NCBI GenBank assembly: GCA_951799405.1
Contig: OX637362.1
Coordinates: 10,216,493-10,280,492 of the forward strand
Direction of reading: 5' to 3'
Length of the DNA: 64,000 bases
Source: Agapetus fuscipes
Lineage: Eukaryota; Arthropoda; Insecta; Trichoptera; Glossosomatidae
Shown: piece by piece, positions 22,471-33,838 of the stretch
Position numbering within the stretch: the first letter of the stretch is position 1
Layout of the letters: the number at the start of each line of letters is the position of its first letter
Program-made: the position numbers and the translations under genes
The notes under the pieces: model-generated
What the model saw: the letters and a program-made list of their open reading frames with translations, nothing else
Told to the model about the DNA's origin: nothing
The model's database searches: none

Positions 22471-23754
22471 GTTTTCATCAAAATACCTATAGTTTTTTTC
22501 CAGTCGGATAGAATAAAATACCTACGGCAATCTTTATATTTCTGTTTGAAAATCAGACTTCACAAAAAATCATTTAATAACTACAAACAATTATTTTCTA
22601 TCAAAAAACTTTCAAGTAAAACTTTAGCTCGTTGTGTTTTATTTCAATCTAAGCTTATGTGACTTCAAGCTTCACAAAATATGCCGGGTGACGTCACAAT
22701 TTTTTACCCAGTTTATTTGTGTCGACTGTATAGCAATTCATCATTTTCATCTAATAAAGTACTAGATAATTTTATTTACAATTTGTATAATGCCATCTAT
22801 GATTATCTGTATAAACTTTTATCGCAAATTTAAGGTTTGCGTCTTCGCTCGTGTGAATAATTCACCCTGTCATTATCATATGAATTATGTAGAAAGCCGT
22901 GTTGTTTGTAAGGAAAGTTTCTTTTGACCTGTCTCAGTATACACGCTGTTGACACATGTATTAATCACAGGTGTGGTGTGCCAGTTATTCGTGTCGCTAG
23001 GTACATTATATCTACCTACAAGGAATCGATATCCGATTAGCTGACCTATTTCAAATAAAATGCCAAATGATAACCCTGCGGATGTCACGAAAATGCTAAC
23101 ATATAAGTAATTGACACTATTTGCGTGAAAACAACAATAGCGCAAAACTAAGTTGCAAAGACGTGTAAACAACGCTTGATGCTTTTTCGACTATATATAA
23201 CACATTTATGCCAATCTAATATTTTAGCAATAATCTATAATCTAAGTTGCAAATACTTTATATGAATGTGAACATTTTAATTGCATATTGTTGTTTTTTA
23301 GGGTTCAATTAATAGTCTTCAAAGTAAAAGCTGGTCTTATCTACAGGATATTTATTTTACACACTAGATTTATTTTTTACAGTTACCTATATTTATTTTT
23401 GTACCTTTATACATTTATTTAGCAATTTACATTTATTTCACAGATGGTTTGTGTTCACTTATACTGTCTTTCGTGTTTGAAAGCAGAGTATCGTATGAAG
23501 ACCGTCTCCTGCAAGCCGTTCGCGGCTTTTTATACTCCAGCGATAGTAGTTACTAGAAACCAATTTTGCTGGAACCTTCGAGAGAACGGTCTTCCAAAAG
23601 CTTCGAGTACATAATGGTGATGATTGCTAGTTACTTTCTTATAATATAATAATTATATTTACCCTAGGTACTTAATAATAATGAATCCTACTTATATACA
23701 GCTCCCATCAGCTACAAATTTTATATCTACCTACCTAAATATTTGTATGCATTT
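22471..23754. other. No gene seen
   Basis: AT-rich. 23230-23275 has a trace of a LINE-A 3' end. Confidence 0.3.
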
Positions 23755-23879
23755 GCTATTTACATAACAATATTTTATGCAAGCCCACAAGCATACTCGT
23801 GCAAGTTCACGCATAGATACATTGCCGAATATGTACCTATATAATAAAAACAAAAATCTTAAATTAACATTTACAACAC

Positions 23880-23998
23880 TAGGTCCGTCCAGCTTTACAG
23901 CAACTGGGTCTTGCTTGAGAATTGGCGCATCCTTAAGCGACAACCAAGCTCGTGAAGGCTCTTGAGGTTTCACACAAAACCAGTGATTACGAAATAAA
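23880..23998 (+). repeat. SINE1 body/tail fragment inside LINE-A
   Basis: Matches the CCAGCTTTACAGCAACTGGG body and the start of tail B. It lies within a minus-strand LINE-A copy whose halves resume on each side. Confidence 0.6.
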
Positions 23999-24102
23999 GC
24001 ATGCCTACCTCCCGAGAAACAGAGGTGACATTGGAAAAGTGAACCAAATTTATGTAGTATTGAAAGTCAGCCTCACCTTTGAACAAAGAAACGAAAATTT
24101 AA

Positions 24103-24419
24103 ATACATATAATAATAATATAATATTAGGATGATTTATTTGGTGAGCGCTGTTTTTGTGTGTATCACACCTCAAGAGCCCTCTGCGAGCTTGGTCGTCG
24201 CTGTAGAAAGCGCCAATTCTCAAGCAAGACCCAGTTGTTGTAAGGTTGGATGGACCTTTCAGTGACCGGTCTTTGGTAAAGGTTTATGAATTTTTCAACT
24301 CAGCGAAGAGCGCATTCGAAATATAAATGGTATATTTTTGTGCTCCGCCGGGATCCGAATCCACAACCTTCCATTTACGAGTCCGAAGTGTTGCCACTAC
24401 GGACTACGGACCGGTCCAA
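24103..24419 (-). repeat. SINE1 copy (tRNA head, tail B)
   Basis: A nearly complete tRNA-headed copy with (ATT)n tail at 24103-24120 and head ending near 24418. It is inserted in the same LINE-A copy that resumes at 24430. It faces the + strand SINE1 at 24541, forming an inverted pair with about 120 bp between. Confidence 0.8.
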
Positions 24420-24540
24420 GAAAAAAACAGAAAAATAAATAAATCTTTAATATGCAAAATAAAAATAAACATCAAAATATAAAACCTTAACCGTCAACAT
24501 TGCAGATCAACGCCCTTTTTTCGGTCCTTGCATTCTTCTG

Positions 24541-24826
24541 AGCGGTCCGTTGTCTAGAAGTTAACAATTCTGACTAGTAAAATGGAAGGTTGTGGGTTCG
24601 AATCCCGGCGGAGCACAAAAAAATATATCATTTATATTTTCATATTTGCTCTTTGCTTGGTGAAAAAATTCATATACCTTTACCAAAGACCGGTCACTAA
24701 AAGTCCATCCAGCCTTACAGCAACAGGGAATTGCTTGAGAATTAGCGCTTTCTACAACGACAACCAAGCTCTTGAGGTGTGATACACACAAAAACAGTGC
24801 TCACCAAATAAATCAGTCTATTTTTT
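24541..24826 (+). repeat. SINE1 copy (tRNA head, tail B)
   Basis: Starts GCGGTCCGTTGTCTAG, keeps the B box GGTTCGAATCCC and the body, and ends in tail B AAATAAATCAGTC. The A-box region is degenerate. Confidence 0.8.
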
Positions 24827-24854
24827 TCTCTTATTTACTTAGGTACTTGATTCA

Positions 24855-25122
24855 GAGTAATAATCTAATCTAATCTAATCTAATCTAAGCTGCAAAGATA
24901 TATATCATTTAAGATTTATATTAAATGCATTCCCACAAGCAGACATGTATAATTTCGCGCTAATACATGCCGCATGTGGACCTACAATATAAAAACCCAA
25001 TCTCAAATGAACATAAGCCCTGCAACTCTTGCCGTCCTTCCCTGAAACAGGGGTGACATTGGCAAAGTGAACCATTTTTTACAGTATGGGTGGTCAGCCG
25101 CATACCAACCTATAAGTCAAGG
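24855..25122 (-). repeat. LINE-A 3' end with long (TCTAA) tract
   Basis: A full minus-strand unit. The terminal pentamer tract is at least four units (24861-24886). Confidence 0.85.
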
Positions 25123-25679
25123 AACATATTATAACATAAACAGGAACGATAGCAAAATATTAGTTACACTTTTCCCTAGCCCCCCGGCCGTATGACGTCG
25201 CACATTTCTGTCTACGTAATTTGTGCCGACACTATTCTTTTTCATAATTACCTATTGCTTATACATATTTTAAAGGGTTTTATCATGAATAGTGATGGGA
25301 CCTTCCGACATTTTTATCTCTGTTCGATCTCTGTCCCTAAAAGCTTCATTGTTTAAAAAATCTATTCATTACTAGATTCATATGTTGTAGCCTACGGCGA
25401 CAGTAACACAAATACCTGATACCATTTTTGAATACTTCAAAAAATGTCTAGACCTTTAGCTTTCATTCATAAGGGTTGTAAATCACTTCTAAAGATTAGA
25501 TATAAATATTTTTTTTATGCTGTAGATATATGCTTTGTTTTTGCGTACGTTACTTTTGGCGACATCACTATTTTAAGAATGAAATTTGCAGACGATTTTT
25601 TTCAATTGAATAAACTAGGGATGGGAAATATATCGATACGATATCGAAATATATCGAAATATAAGTTAAAACTGCATCT

Positions 25680-25912
25680 TTAATCTAAATTGCAAAGATA
25701 TATTAACAGTCAAAACTCATATCAAATGCATGCCCACAAACAGACACGTGTACGAATTCTGAATATGTACTTACAAATTAAAACCAAACCTCAAATGAAT
25801 ATATAACCATGCAACTGTGGCCGACCTTCCTTGAACCAGGGGTGACATTGGCAAAGTGAACCATTTTTTACAGTATGGGTGATCAGCCTTATACCAACCT
25901 TTAAGTTAAGGA
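25680..25912 (-). repeat. LINE-A 3' end
   Basis: A minus-strand unit with a small internal deletion near 25755. Confidence 0.75.
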
Positions 25913-27012
25913 AACTTGAAATAAAGAGGTTAGCGTAAGGCAAGTTTCCCTAGCCTTACCTACCCGTGAATATACGAGTATGTTTATAGGTTCACCACAA
26001 GCTATCTTTAATGTTACAAATAAAAAAAAAGAAGTTTCACCATATGCACAGTTCAGTTGCGTTGCGAGTTACCGAAAAGTATCGTTATCGTTAATTTTAG
26101 TACGGAAAAAAATCCAACCCTAAACTGAAAGATAGTAGGAAGGATGATTATTGTTGTATGAAATCTTATCTTTCTACTTTATTTTCAAAGAAAAAGTCTT
26201 CTGTGACATCTATCAAGTACATAAAAATGAAGAAAAAAAATGCTTCGTTATTCATCTGACAAACTAACCATATCGACGGTTAAAAGAAAGTGATATGCGA
26301 CGTTTTGGTCAAAAAATAGTTATGAATGCTATCCTACTTCAAAACTTCCGCTCTTTCTAATGCGCTAACTCATATAGCTCTACGATGTTTTTTTTTTGTT
26401 GTTTATGCCCAAGCAAACAACTGCGTTTTAGAAGTATGATTTTGGTGTACCTGACTAGATTTTGACCTTTCTTGTCCTAAAGGCGCTTGTGACATAAAAA
26501 AACGTTAAACATTGTTAAACCACATTGATAGAAATGCCAGTAAATACCTTTATTTTGCAAATATTAGAGCTGTTTTGATTTTAACGATAAAACATAAAAA
26601 AGCTATGCCATTTTTCTACAATCTCAAACTTTAAACTGCTCTCCTTAACAATTTAGTTTTTGTCACTTATGCCCTATTACCTTTTAACCGTCAATATGTA
26701 TTTGTTTATTCGACTATCTACTGAGCACTTAAATTAACTACAAGATAACAAAATATTTTACACTGTATAAGTGATTAAATTATAGAAATTTTAAATAAAT
26801 TCTCGAAGCATTCCTGCGTGCATCATTAGACAGGCATTTGAAATCCAAAATTGTGAAACTACCAAATAAATTAATATAAAATTAGCTCATATAATTTAAA
26901 CGCTTTCTTTCTATTAATGAATCAATGATAGCATAAGTCATGTATGATTTCATAATGTTTCATGATTCAATTGCATTTCCATAGCTTCTTTTTCTACTGT
27001 CAATTTATTTCC
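25913..27012. other. No feature recognised
   Basis: AT-rich without long frames. Confidence 0.3.
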
Positions 27013-27279
27013 ATCTCGCTGCCTTAGTTATTGTTTACCGTATACGCCATTGAGAAAATTTTACATGAGCAATGTTTGCATGTGTAGGTACTGGACCAAT
27101 GTGTCTTATACAAACAAGAAATTTATTTTAGAAATATTTTAAAGAACTCTCACATTATCGAGTTTTACGGTTTTTCTTAGCTCAGATTGTGTAGAATTTG
27201 ATTCATAAGACAACTGCATGAAAAAGTTATATTTGACTAGATTGGCGTATACGGTAAACAAGAACTGGGGGAGCGATAT
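27013..27279. repeat. MITE-like element with about 36 bp inverted ends
   Basis: TTGTTTACCGTATACGCCA near the left end and TGGCGTATACGGTAAACAA near the right, extending outward to ATCTCGCT and AGCGATAT with mismatches. Confidence 0.7.
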
Positions 27280-27496
27280 GTCTATAATCCATAATCTAAG
27301 TTGCAAAGATATCAATTAAATATAACCTTTAAAGTAGAACTGAATGATTGAAATATTAAGATAATATGAGTTTCTCAGATAAATGCACCTTTTTCCTATT
27401 TTCTACGAGAGAAAACACAAAAAAAGAGTAGAGATCCAATAGTTTAAAAGGCGAGTGGAACCTATTTTTTTACAGGCATGGAGATCGTAAGTACCC

Positions 27497-27632
27497 ACTA
27501 CGCTACACATACAGTATAACTTCTTCCCGCGTTCTCCCCGAAGACGACGCATGTGGCGAGTGAAACCTATTTATTTTTACAGCTAAGGGGGCCGACCTTA
27601 CGCCAACCCCTTCAGTATAAGTGAGGGCTTAA
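27497..27632 (-). repeat. SINE2 3' fragment
   Basis: Last third of SINE2 (minus strand), truncated before the tRNA-like head. Confidence 0.6.
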
Positions 27633-28106
27633 ACAATGAACCAAAACATCTGCCTTTTTAAAAATGTACTTATGTAGATATTTTACAAAATATTTGCTGG
27701 TTTTTACCTTCAATAAGAAAATTCCATAAAGGATATTTGTGTCGTATAGAATCAAAAACGGCAGCCTAAGTTTTTTTCTAAAAAAGATTTAAATACATGG
27801 AAACACACAGGGTACCCTTTTTCGTATCATATCCGTATATTTATGCCGTTTTGAAAAACAGTCCTTGATATCCACCTTTGTTTCCAACGACTTACTTTTC
27901 AGCAGGCGCGTGCATAGCATAGAAGCAAAAAGGTACATTTCATACTTAATATTTTTCCCTTTTACTTAAAATAACACAAATTATATTATTTTACATCATC
28001 CTAACAATAACTCGAATCGAATCAAATATTCAAATTTTAAATCTAAAATGCAACGCTAAATGCAGATTTTATCACATTTTTCCTACATTATGGATACGCG
28101 TGTCTG

Positions 28107-28338
28107 CAGGGGCGTGCATCCCATACAGGCACATGCGCCTAAAAGGTAGACAATATATGCTAAAAAAACATTTAAGCTTGATATTCAGATTAAAAATTAA
28201 AAATTCCAGTTGTTCTATTAGAGCCATCGTTAGCACTTCAGTCAATTTCAAAGGAAAGGGAGAAAAAATTTATTCTGAAATGTATTTGCCTGTACCCTAT
28301 GCCCGCACCTGCGCGCCTATATGGGATGCACACCCCTA
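28107..28338. repeat. MITE with GCGTGCATCCC ends
   Basis: CAGGGGCGTGCATCCCATAC left; GGGATGCACACCCCT right (inverted). Just upstream of the proposed promoter of the 29.5 kb gene. Confidence 0.65.
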
Positions 28339-28460
28339 CTTGTCACGCCATAGTTTGAGAATTTGCCATCGCCAAAAGTGAAATCTCACATTAGCAGGAA
28401 CCTACACATTATATATATGCATGAGTCTTACATATACGCATACACACATATACGAAAACC

Positions 28461-28622
28461 TATTTAAGTCTCCCTCCACCCTTCCGTAGGGTTCATTTCT
28501 AAGCAGATCGTGGAAAAGAAACTACCTTCTTTTAAAAGTGACTATTTAAAAATTCTATAATAACATAATTGTTGCGAAAACGTGAAGTGTTTGAAAAAGT
28601 TGTTGTGCTCCAAATAAATCAG
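28461..28622 (+). promoter_or_regulatory. Putative promoter and non-coding exon 1 of the 29.5 kb gene
   Basis: A TATA-like TATTTAAG (28461-28468) precedes an initiator-like TCATTT about 30 nt on (near 28492). A good 5' splice site AG|GTAAGA follows at 28622/28623. It would pair with the 3' splice site TTTTTAG at 29539, immediately before the start codon. This is inferred from signal spacing only. Confidence 0.4.
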
Positions 28623-29009
28623 GTAAGAAATTATATTTTCATATTTTTTATTTAATTTGAAATATTTTTATGTCTTTGTCATTTCAGTTTAAATGATTAT
28701 TTGGTTTTTCAAAAATTTTACACTTAATAGAATTGCGGGAATTTATTATTTATCAATCCAAGGGCTTCCAATTTTTTTTCGATTTTAATTTATTAATAAG
28801 AAATTTCTAAATAAATATTTGTTAATTGTAGGTAGGTACATTTTAGACAGAAAAATGTTTATTTTTCAAATATTTAACAGTAAATAAGTTAATGTAGTAA
28901 TTAAAGATTTTAACTTGACTAACTTCTATTTAGAACAAAAATATTTTTAGTTTAAAATTTGTGATTTCCATTTTTATTTTTGACTATTTTCTTCCTATTT
29001 CAATAGACT

Positions 29010-29258
29010 AGTGACTTATAGACTGGTATACGGCTGACCACCCATGCTGTAGAAAATGGGCAATGGCTTACTTTGCCAGTGTGAAGGTCGGATAGAGTGG
29101 CAGGGTGTATGTTCATTAGAGATTTGGGTTTTTATATTGTAAGTCCACATGCGGCATGTTTCAGTGTGAACTCATTGTGTCTGCTTATGAAAATGTATAA
29201 AATGTGAATCCTCAATGTTACATATCTTTGCAACTTAGGTTAGATTAGATTAGATTAG
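29010..29258 (+). repeat. LINE-A 3' end
   Basis: A unit ending in (TTAGA)n; it lies in the proposed 5' UTR intron of the 29.5 kb gene. The CCCTGTTTCAGGG hairpin is deleted. Confidence 0.8.
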
Positions 29259-29261
29259 TAT

Positions 29262-29292
29262 GCCCGGTCGATAGCTCAGTTGGTAGAATGCT
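29262..29292 (+). repeat. SINE2 head fragment
   Basis: CCCGGTCGATAGCTCAGTTGG and the next few bases only, at the end of a LINE-A copy. Confidence 0.5.
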
Positions 29293-29544
29293 TTATTTAT
29301 TTTTTCTCGACGTGAAAACCTCACAGGTGTATTATGACTAGGGCCCTTAGCGACCAATAACAAAATATAAATTTGAATTTTTCTCATAAATCCAACCACA
29401 AGGCGTTCCATTCTTATCTTTGAAAATTGTGACGAGCTATCTCTCGCCATTTTCAATCACTTCATTTACTAAATTACACTTTTTACTGAGAAATTAATAA
29501 ACTTTTAATGATAATTGTTTGATACCTGGTTCTTTTTAGTGACA

Positions 29545-32500
29545 ATGCTTCGTCAAGTTGTGGTGGTCGCCTTCTTGATGCTCGGAGGCGCTCTTGGAGG
29601 GCCAGCCACATACCCACCTTCTCCAAATCCATCATATGCTCCCCAGGAACAGGCCGATCAACCTATCTACACCCCGGTGAGTCCCAATCCAGACCTCAAA
29701 GGTCTTACTTTTTAATAATTTGCAGTGACAGTAGTCACGAAACGGCGCTATAAAAATCATCATCATCAAGAGGAATGCGATTCACCAACCTATTTTGCAT
29801 GTTCAGAAACATGACAATTAATATTTCATTATTTCTTACATCATAACTCTGCCAAAGTCACCCCTGTTTCAGGGAAGGTCGGCAAAAGTTGTGGGGCTTA
29901 TGTTCATTTGAGGTTTGGATTATATTTGTAAGTACGCATTCAGCATTTGTAAGCGCGAACTACACGTGTTGGTTTGTGGGCATACATCTGAGAGCTTTAA
30001 ATGAATATATCCTTGCAAGTTAGAGTATAGATTGTTAAAGATACATATTTATTATATTTTCAAATAATATGCTCTTTGCTGCGTTAAAAAATCATAAAAC
30101 CTTTACCAAAGACCGGTCACTAAAGGTCCATCCAGCCTTACAGCAACTGGGTCTTGCTTGAGTATCGGCGCTTTATACAGCGACGATCAAGCTCGAAGAT
30201 GGCTCTTCAGGTGTCTTGTCTTGTATCCTGCCGCCATTCCTCTAGGGGTGCCCGGTATCTTCACACAATTGCCTCCACTTGACTCTATCCTTGCATACTT
30301 TTTTCATTTCATCTAATTTCATCACTTTTTTCATGCACGCTCTTCTCTTGTTTCCAGTCTGTAAATTCCATTCATTCGCAATCTCACTTATCTGATCCAT
30401 CCATTCTTTCCTAGGTCTTCCCCTTCCACGCTTACCTATTACATTCTGCAACAAACAAAAATAGCGTTCACTAAATAAATCATTCTAATATTATGCAATG
30501 CAAGGTGATATGACAGACCATTTTCTTCCAGGACGGTGGACCCTCAGCATCCGGCTTCCTCCAGGTATCTCCAGTCGCTGCAGGAGGCCCGTCTCCCTCC
30601 CCACCAGCTCCCCACGACATGCAGCCATATGCTCACGAGGGGTTCGCTGACAGCTATGGCGCTTACTCCGGATACGAACCCGGATATGGAGTGCAGACTG
30701 GGTAAGGAATATTACTCCAATGAAAATTTTAAATATTCGAACTTACATTATTCCCGACGTTTCGTTTTGCCGAAACCAACACCGTTACTGTTAAATAAAA
30801 ATCAATGTTGACCTGATGTCACACATTCTTATTTTATTTTGTAATGTATCATTGACTTATAGGTTGGTATGCGGCTGATCACCCATTCTGTAAAAATGGT
30901 TCACTTTGCCAATGTCACCCCTGTTTCAGGGAAGGACGGCAAGAGTTGCAGGGTGTATGTCCATTTGAGATTTGGTTTTTATGTTGCAGGTTCACATGAG
31001 GCATGTGCAAGTGCGAACTTGTACGTGTCTTGTTGTAAAATTGCATGTAATGTGAGTCTCCAGTGTAACATATCTTTGCAACTAAGATTAGATTAGATAA
31101 GATATGACTCTAAACAAACATACTGTAAAAAAATGATTCACTTTGCCAATGTCACCCCTGTTTAAATAAATAAAAATCGGCAAGGTTTACTCAGCCTTCA
31201 CAAGAAATGAGTACCTACCAGTCCCCTCCCACTTCACTGAAGTGGTTGGCATAAGGCCGGCCCCCTTACCTGTAAAAATAAATAGGTTCACTCGCCATAT
31301 GCGACCTCTTCAGGGATAAGGCGGAAATAAGTTACACTATATGTGTGGTTTAGTTGCGTTGCGTTACTTGATTTAATATATCTATATTTTTATGATATTT
31401 CCTTAATTGTTATTTGTTTTTTTAGCTACGAGGGCTACCTCCTACCATCAGCCCCAGGAAACGCCTACAACTCCTTGTCAGTGCCATCAGAAGAAGGACC
31501 CATCAGCTACCTGTGGAGTCTGCTTCCATACACCGCAGTGAGTATTGCTTAAGACTGCCATTCGAAAATGCACAATATATATTTTTTTGCTTTAGCCGTC
31601 AGGAACATACAACTTGTAGCTCTCCAATAGGGTGGAAGTATCTGTTAAGACGTTGATGAGTTGATGATAAAACACCATAAGGGATATATTGCGTCCGGTT
31701 TTTGAAGCCAGTCTCCTGAAGTAGCTTTTCATGGTCCCATTCTTTCACAATCTCCTCAATCTGATCACTCCATACTTTTCTCGGTCGTCCCTTGCCTCTT
31801 TTACCTTTCACACTTCCTGTCTTCCTCTGTATATAATATACTTTGTCAGTATATATACCATCTCATCACATTCTTTTGTACCTTAACTTTCACATCCTCT
31901 TTCAACTTACATTCTTTTTTTACCGATTCATTATATTCTTCAGGGTTTTCCTCATATGCTTCTCAAATGCTTCATTTCCAACGAACATACTTTACTTATT
32001 TTACCATCATTCACTGTTCATGCTTCACTTCCATACATCAAAGTCGGTAACAATATGCCATTGTCTACCGCCATTCACAGATCCATCGTCAATTGCTTGT
32101 TATTTGCTATTCTTCCTATTGCACCGACCACTTGCTTTCCTTATTCTCAAGGAGATTTGGATGATGAGAATGTTAGGAATGATTTCGAAGCTGAAGAAGC
32201 CCAGCTTTATACTTATACCTATGTCGTAAGTAAATATTATGCCTTTATGGGATGTACGCCACTATTTCCATCCAATTCTGAATTGTATTTGTTTTCTTCT
32301 TCAACAGACCGTTGTATCCGTTGTAGTCCACGTTGCCAAGTTCGTCCTCGGAGCTTCCGTGGTCCTCTTGGCTGGAGCAGCCATCGTCCTCGGGATCTGC
32401 ACCTTCACACCCCTCTGCAGCGTCCAGTTCCCAGGGTTCGATGGTTTGCACCTGAAGGAAGAAGTCAGGTCTCTCGTCACCCCCGACAACCTCTCCGCAG

Positions 32501-32571
32501 CCACCAAGTTCGTCAGGCAGGCAATCGACAAGTACCAGCAGATGCAGAAGACCGGTGGACGAAGACGCTGA
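29545..32571 (+). CDS. Small signal-peptide, single-TM protein, unrecognised insect family
   Basis: Coding exons 29545-29676, 30532-30701, 31426-31537 and 32308-32571 join in frame through GT-AG introns to 225 aa. Residues 1-18 (MLRQVVVVAFLMLGGALG) look like a signal peptide. Residues 19-138 form a Pro-, Gly-, Ser- and Tyr-rich low-complexity segment with YGAYSGYEPGYG-type runs. About 139-172 is a hydrophobic membrane segment ending CTFTPLC, then a Lys/Arg-rich tail ending GGRRR. The start was chosen because the 3' splice site at 29539 lies 5 nt before this ATG. I do not recognise a named family; the TM segment followed by a CTFTPLC motif resembles uncharacterised insect membrane proteins (weak recollection). 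A possible cassette exon at 32152-32225 needs a shifted exon-3 donor, giving about 251 aa. Introns carry LINE-A, SINE1 and SINE2 remnants. Codon use is GC-richer than the surroundings, as expected for a real gene. Confidence 0.85.
29850..30035 (+). repeat. LINE-A 3' end, partial
   Basis: Starts at CTGCCAAAGTCACCCCTG; it lies in intron 1 of the 29.5 kb gene. Confidence 0.75.
30055..30493 (+). repeat. SINE1 fragment split by LINE-A
   Basis: Body and tail B of SINE1 run 30055-30217 and resume at about 30449 (AACAAACAAAAATAGCG). The gap is a minus-strand LINE-A coding-tail fragment inserted into tail B. It lies in intron 1 of the 29.5 kb gene. Confidence 0.7.
30218..30450 (-). mobile_element. 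LINE-A coding-tail fragment in a SINE1
   Basis: The minus frame reads GKRGRGRPRKEWMDQISEIANEW...KWRQLCEDTGHP. This GHP ending differs from the NVGG ending of the 39 kb copy, indicating a second subfamily. Confidence 0.75.
30852..31160 (+). repeat. LINE-A 3' end plus extra fragment
   Basis: A full unit (30852-31098), then a 40 bp second fragment repeating CATACTGTAAAA to CCCTGTTTAAA. Intron 2 of the 29.5 kb gene. Confidence 0.8.
31165..31375 (+). repeat. SINE2 3' portion
   Basis: Matches SINE2 from GGCAAGGTTTACTCAGCC to the GTTGCGTT end. It lies in intron 2 of the 29.5 kb gene, 50 bp before exon 3. Confidence 0.7.
31600..32130 (-). mobile_element. LINE-A coding fragment in intron 3 of the 29.5 kb gene
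   Basis: The minus strand encodes broken pieces ILLPTLMYGSEA and KRGKGRPRKVWSDQIEEIVKEW with frameshifts and stops between them. Confidence 0.75.
32152..32225 (+). CDS. Possible cassette exon of the 29.5 kb gene
   Basis: A 74 nt block with a pyrimidine-rich 3' splice site (CTCAAG) and a strong 5' splice site (GTC|GTAAGT). Reading DLDDENVRNDFEAEEAQLYTYTYV, it is acidic and then Tyr/Thr-rich. Its length is not a multiple of three. It stays in frame only if exon 3 uses the donor four bases downstream (exon end 31541, A|GTATTG) instead of 31537 (A|GTGAGT); with the 31537 donor it would shift frame and stop early. It lies right after a LINE-A remnant in the intron. Confidence 0.45.
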
Positions 32572-32659
32572 AGAACCGTGCCTCAAAAATCCAGTCCAAG
32601 GTTCAACGATAGTGATTTATAGTTTTGGGTAAAGAACCTAACAAAATTCTAGTTAATTT

Positions 32660-32855
32660 TCACGGTGAAAATTTATCTTTTCCCCTATCTCGGTTCGAAT
32701 CACGTCTGGCTTATTTGACCATAACTTTGACCCTGGTTCAACAGATGCCATTGCATGCACACAAGCTTCTGCTTTCGCATGAAGACAACTGGCCAGGCAA
32801 AATAGGTTGGTAAATTGGATTCCTTTTCACAAATCTATTTAAAAAAAAAGCTTAC
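32660..32855 (+). repeat. SINE3 copy, 5' truncated
   Basis: B box GGTTCGAATCACG and the same body as 7.7 kb, ending CACAAATCTATTT plus an A-run. It lies about 90 bp after the stop of the 29.5 kb gene and may fall in its 3' UTR. Confidence 0.7.
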
Positions 32856-32914
32856 TCCAAGGTGCAAAGATATGGTAACATTAAGGCTTCTTATTTTTCC
32901 TGTACCTCTAAGGT

Positions 32915-33050
32915 AGAGACTGGCGATCATCACAGTTATTTACATCTCACAAAAGAGGGATCATATGCTTCTGCTAACCACTGTCACAGGTTGATGACCT
33001 GGAGTTCATTTTCTCTAAGCTGTTCCCTGGATGATGAGATGCAGAAGTGA
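32915..33050 (-). mobile_element. LINE-B remnant, degenerate
   Basis: GGCGATCATCACAGTTATTT and CCACTGTCACAGGTTGATG match the complement of the LINE-B tail. Confidence 0.5.
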
Positions 33051-33353
33051 ATACTTCTTATTTCTCGTTAGGATTCTCATTAAATATATATGCCAAAAAA
33101 GAATCTCAAATGACTAAGTCTTTAAATTTTCGTGGCCTTTTCAAATGAGTTTATAGAGGTAAACGATGTAAAAATATATATTTGGTGTAAACTTGGAGCT
33201 TGTGAATAATTAAAAAAAGTCCTTAGATTAAAAAGGAAACCTCTTTTAAAGAACGCCCAAAACTATAAAAAAATTAACTGTCTTTGAGTCTTAATTTAAA
33301 ATTAGCTTACAAAAGTGAACAGTGTTTTTTTTTTGAGATTGAAAAAAAGCATT

Positions 33354-33563
33354 CCAGTGCGCGTGCAATGGGTAGAGGCAAAGACGTTTCAGAAAAAGAA
33401 AATAATTTGCCTTTAAAAAGAAGCATTTAAAAAATTATTATAGTTCTTACAATGACTCAAATTGAACCATAAATTTTACATCTTAATTCAAGGGTAAATG
33501 TATTTTTTTCTTTTTACAACCCACCTCATAGGTACATGTGCCCGTATGGGATGCACGCCCCTG
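33354..33563. repeat. MITE, same family as 28.1 kb
   Basis: Right end CCGTATGGGATGCACGCCCC intact; left end degenerate (CCAGTGCGCGTGCAATGGG). Confidence 0.6.
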
Positions 33564-33677
33564 CCAATCAGTAATAGTGTCTTGTTTTTGGCACACTACA
33601 CTTTTTGTATCTCAATGAAACTATAACAAAAAAAAAACACTTTTAAATCTAGTTAACTAAAAAGTTTTATTGAATAG

Positions 33678-33838
33678 ACTCGGCACAAATAACAGGGACA
33701 ACAAAAATGTGTCGTCTCAAGAGTTGCTTGGGAAAATTCACATTAATATTTTTTCATTGGTTGCTAAGGCCGCCAGTCACATAGACGTGTGTCTTTTGCG
33801 CGCTGAAAAAAAAAAAAATTATTTACTTTGTGCCGAGT
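33678..33838. repeat. 161 bp MITE with ACTCGGCACAAA ends
   Basis: Perfect 12 bp inverted termini ACTCGGCACAAA / TTTGTGCCGAGT. A related interior (ATTGGTTGCTAAGG) occurs near 47555-47570. Confidence 0.65.

Larger units (their letters stand above)
23755..24535 (-). mobile_element. LINE-A copy broken by two SINE1 insertions
   Basis: The minus-strand 3' end (23755-24090) is interrupted at 23880-23998, and the coding tail (24430-24535) is separated by the SINE1 at 24103-24419. Confidence 0.65.

Noticed and set aside
24861..24886. Independent microsatellite
   Set aside because: The TCTAA run is the terminal tract of the adjacent LINE-A copy.
31956..32612. 218 codon single-exon gene
   Set aside because: It runs in the wrong frame through a LINE remnant, an intron and the real last exon; the spliced model gives a coherent signal-peptide/TM protein.
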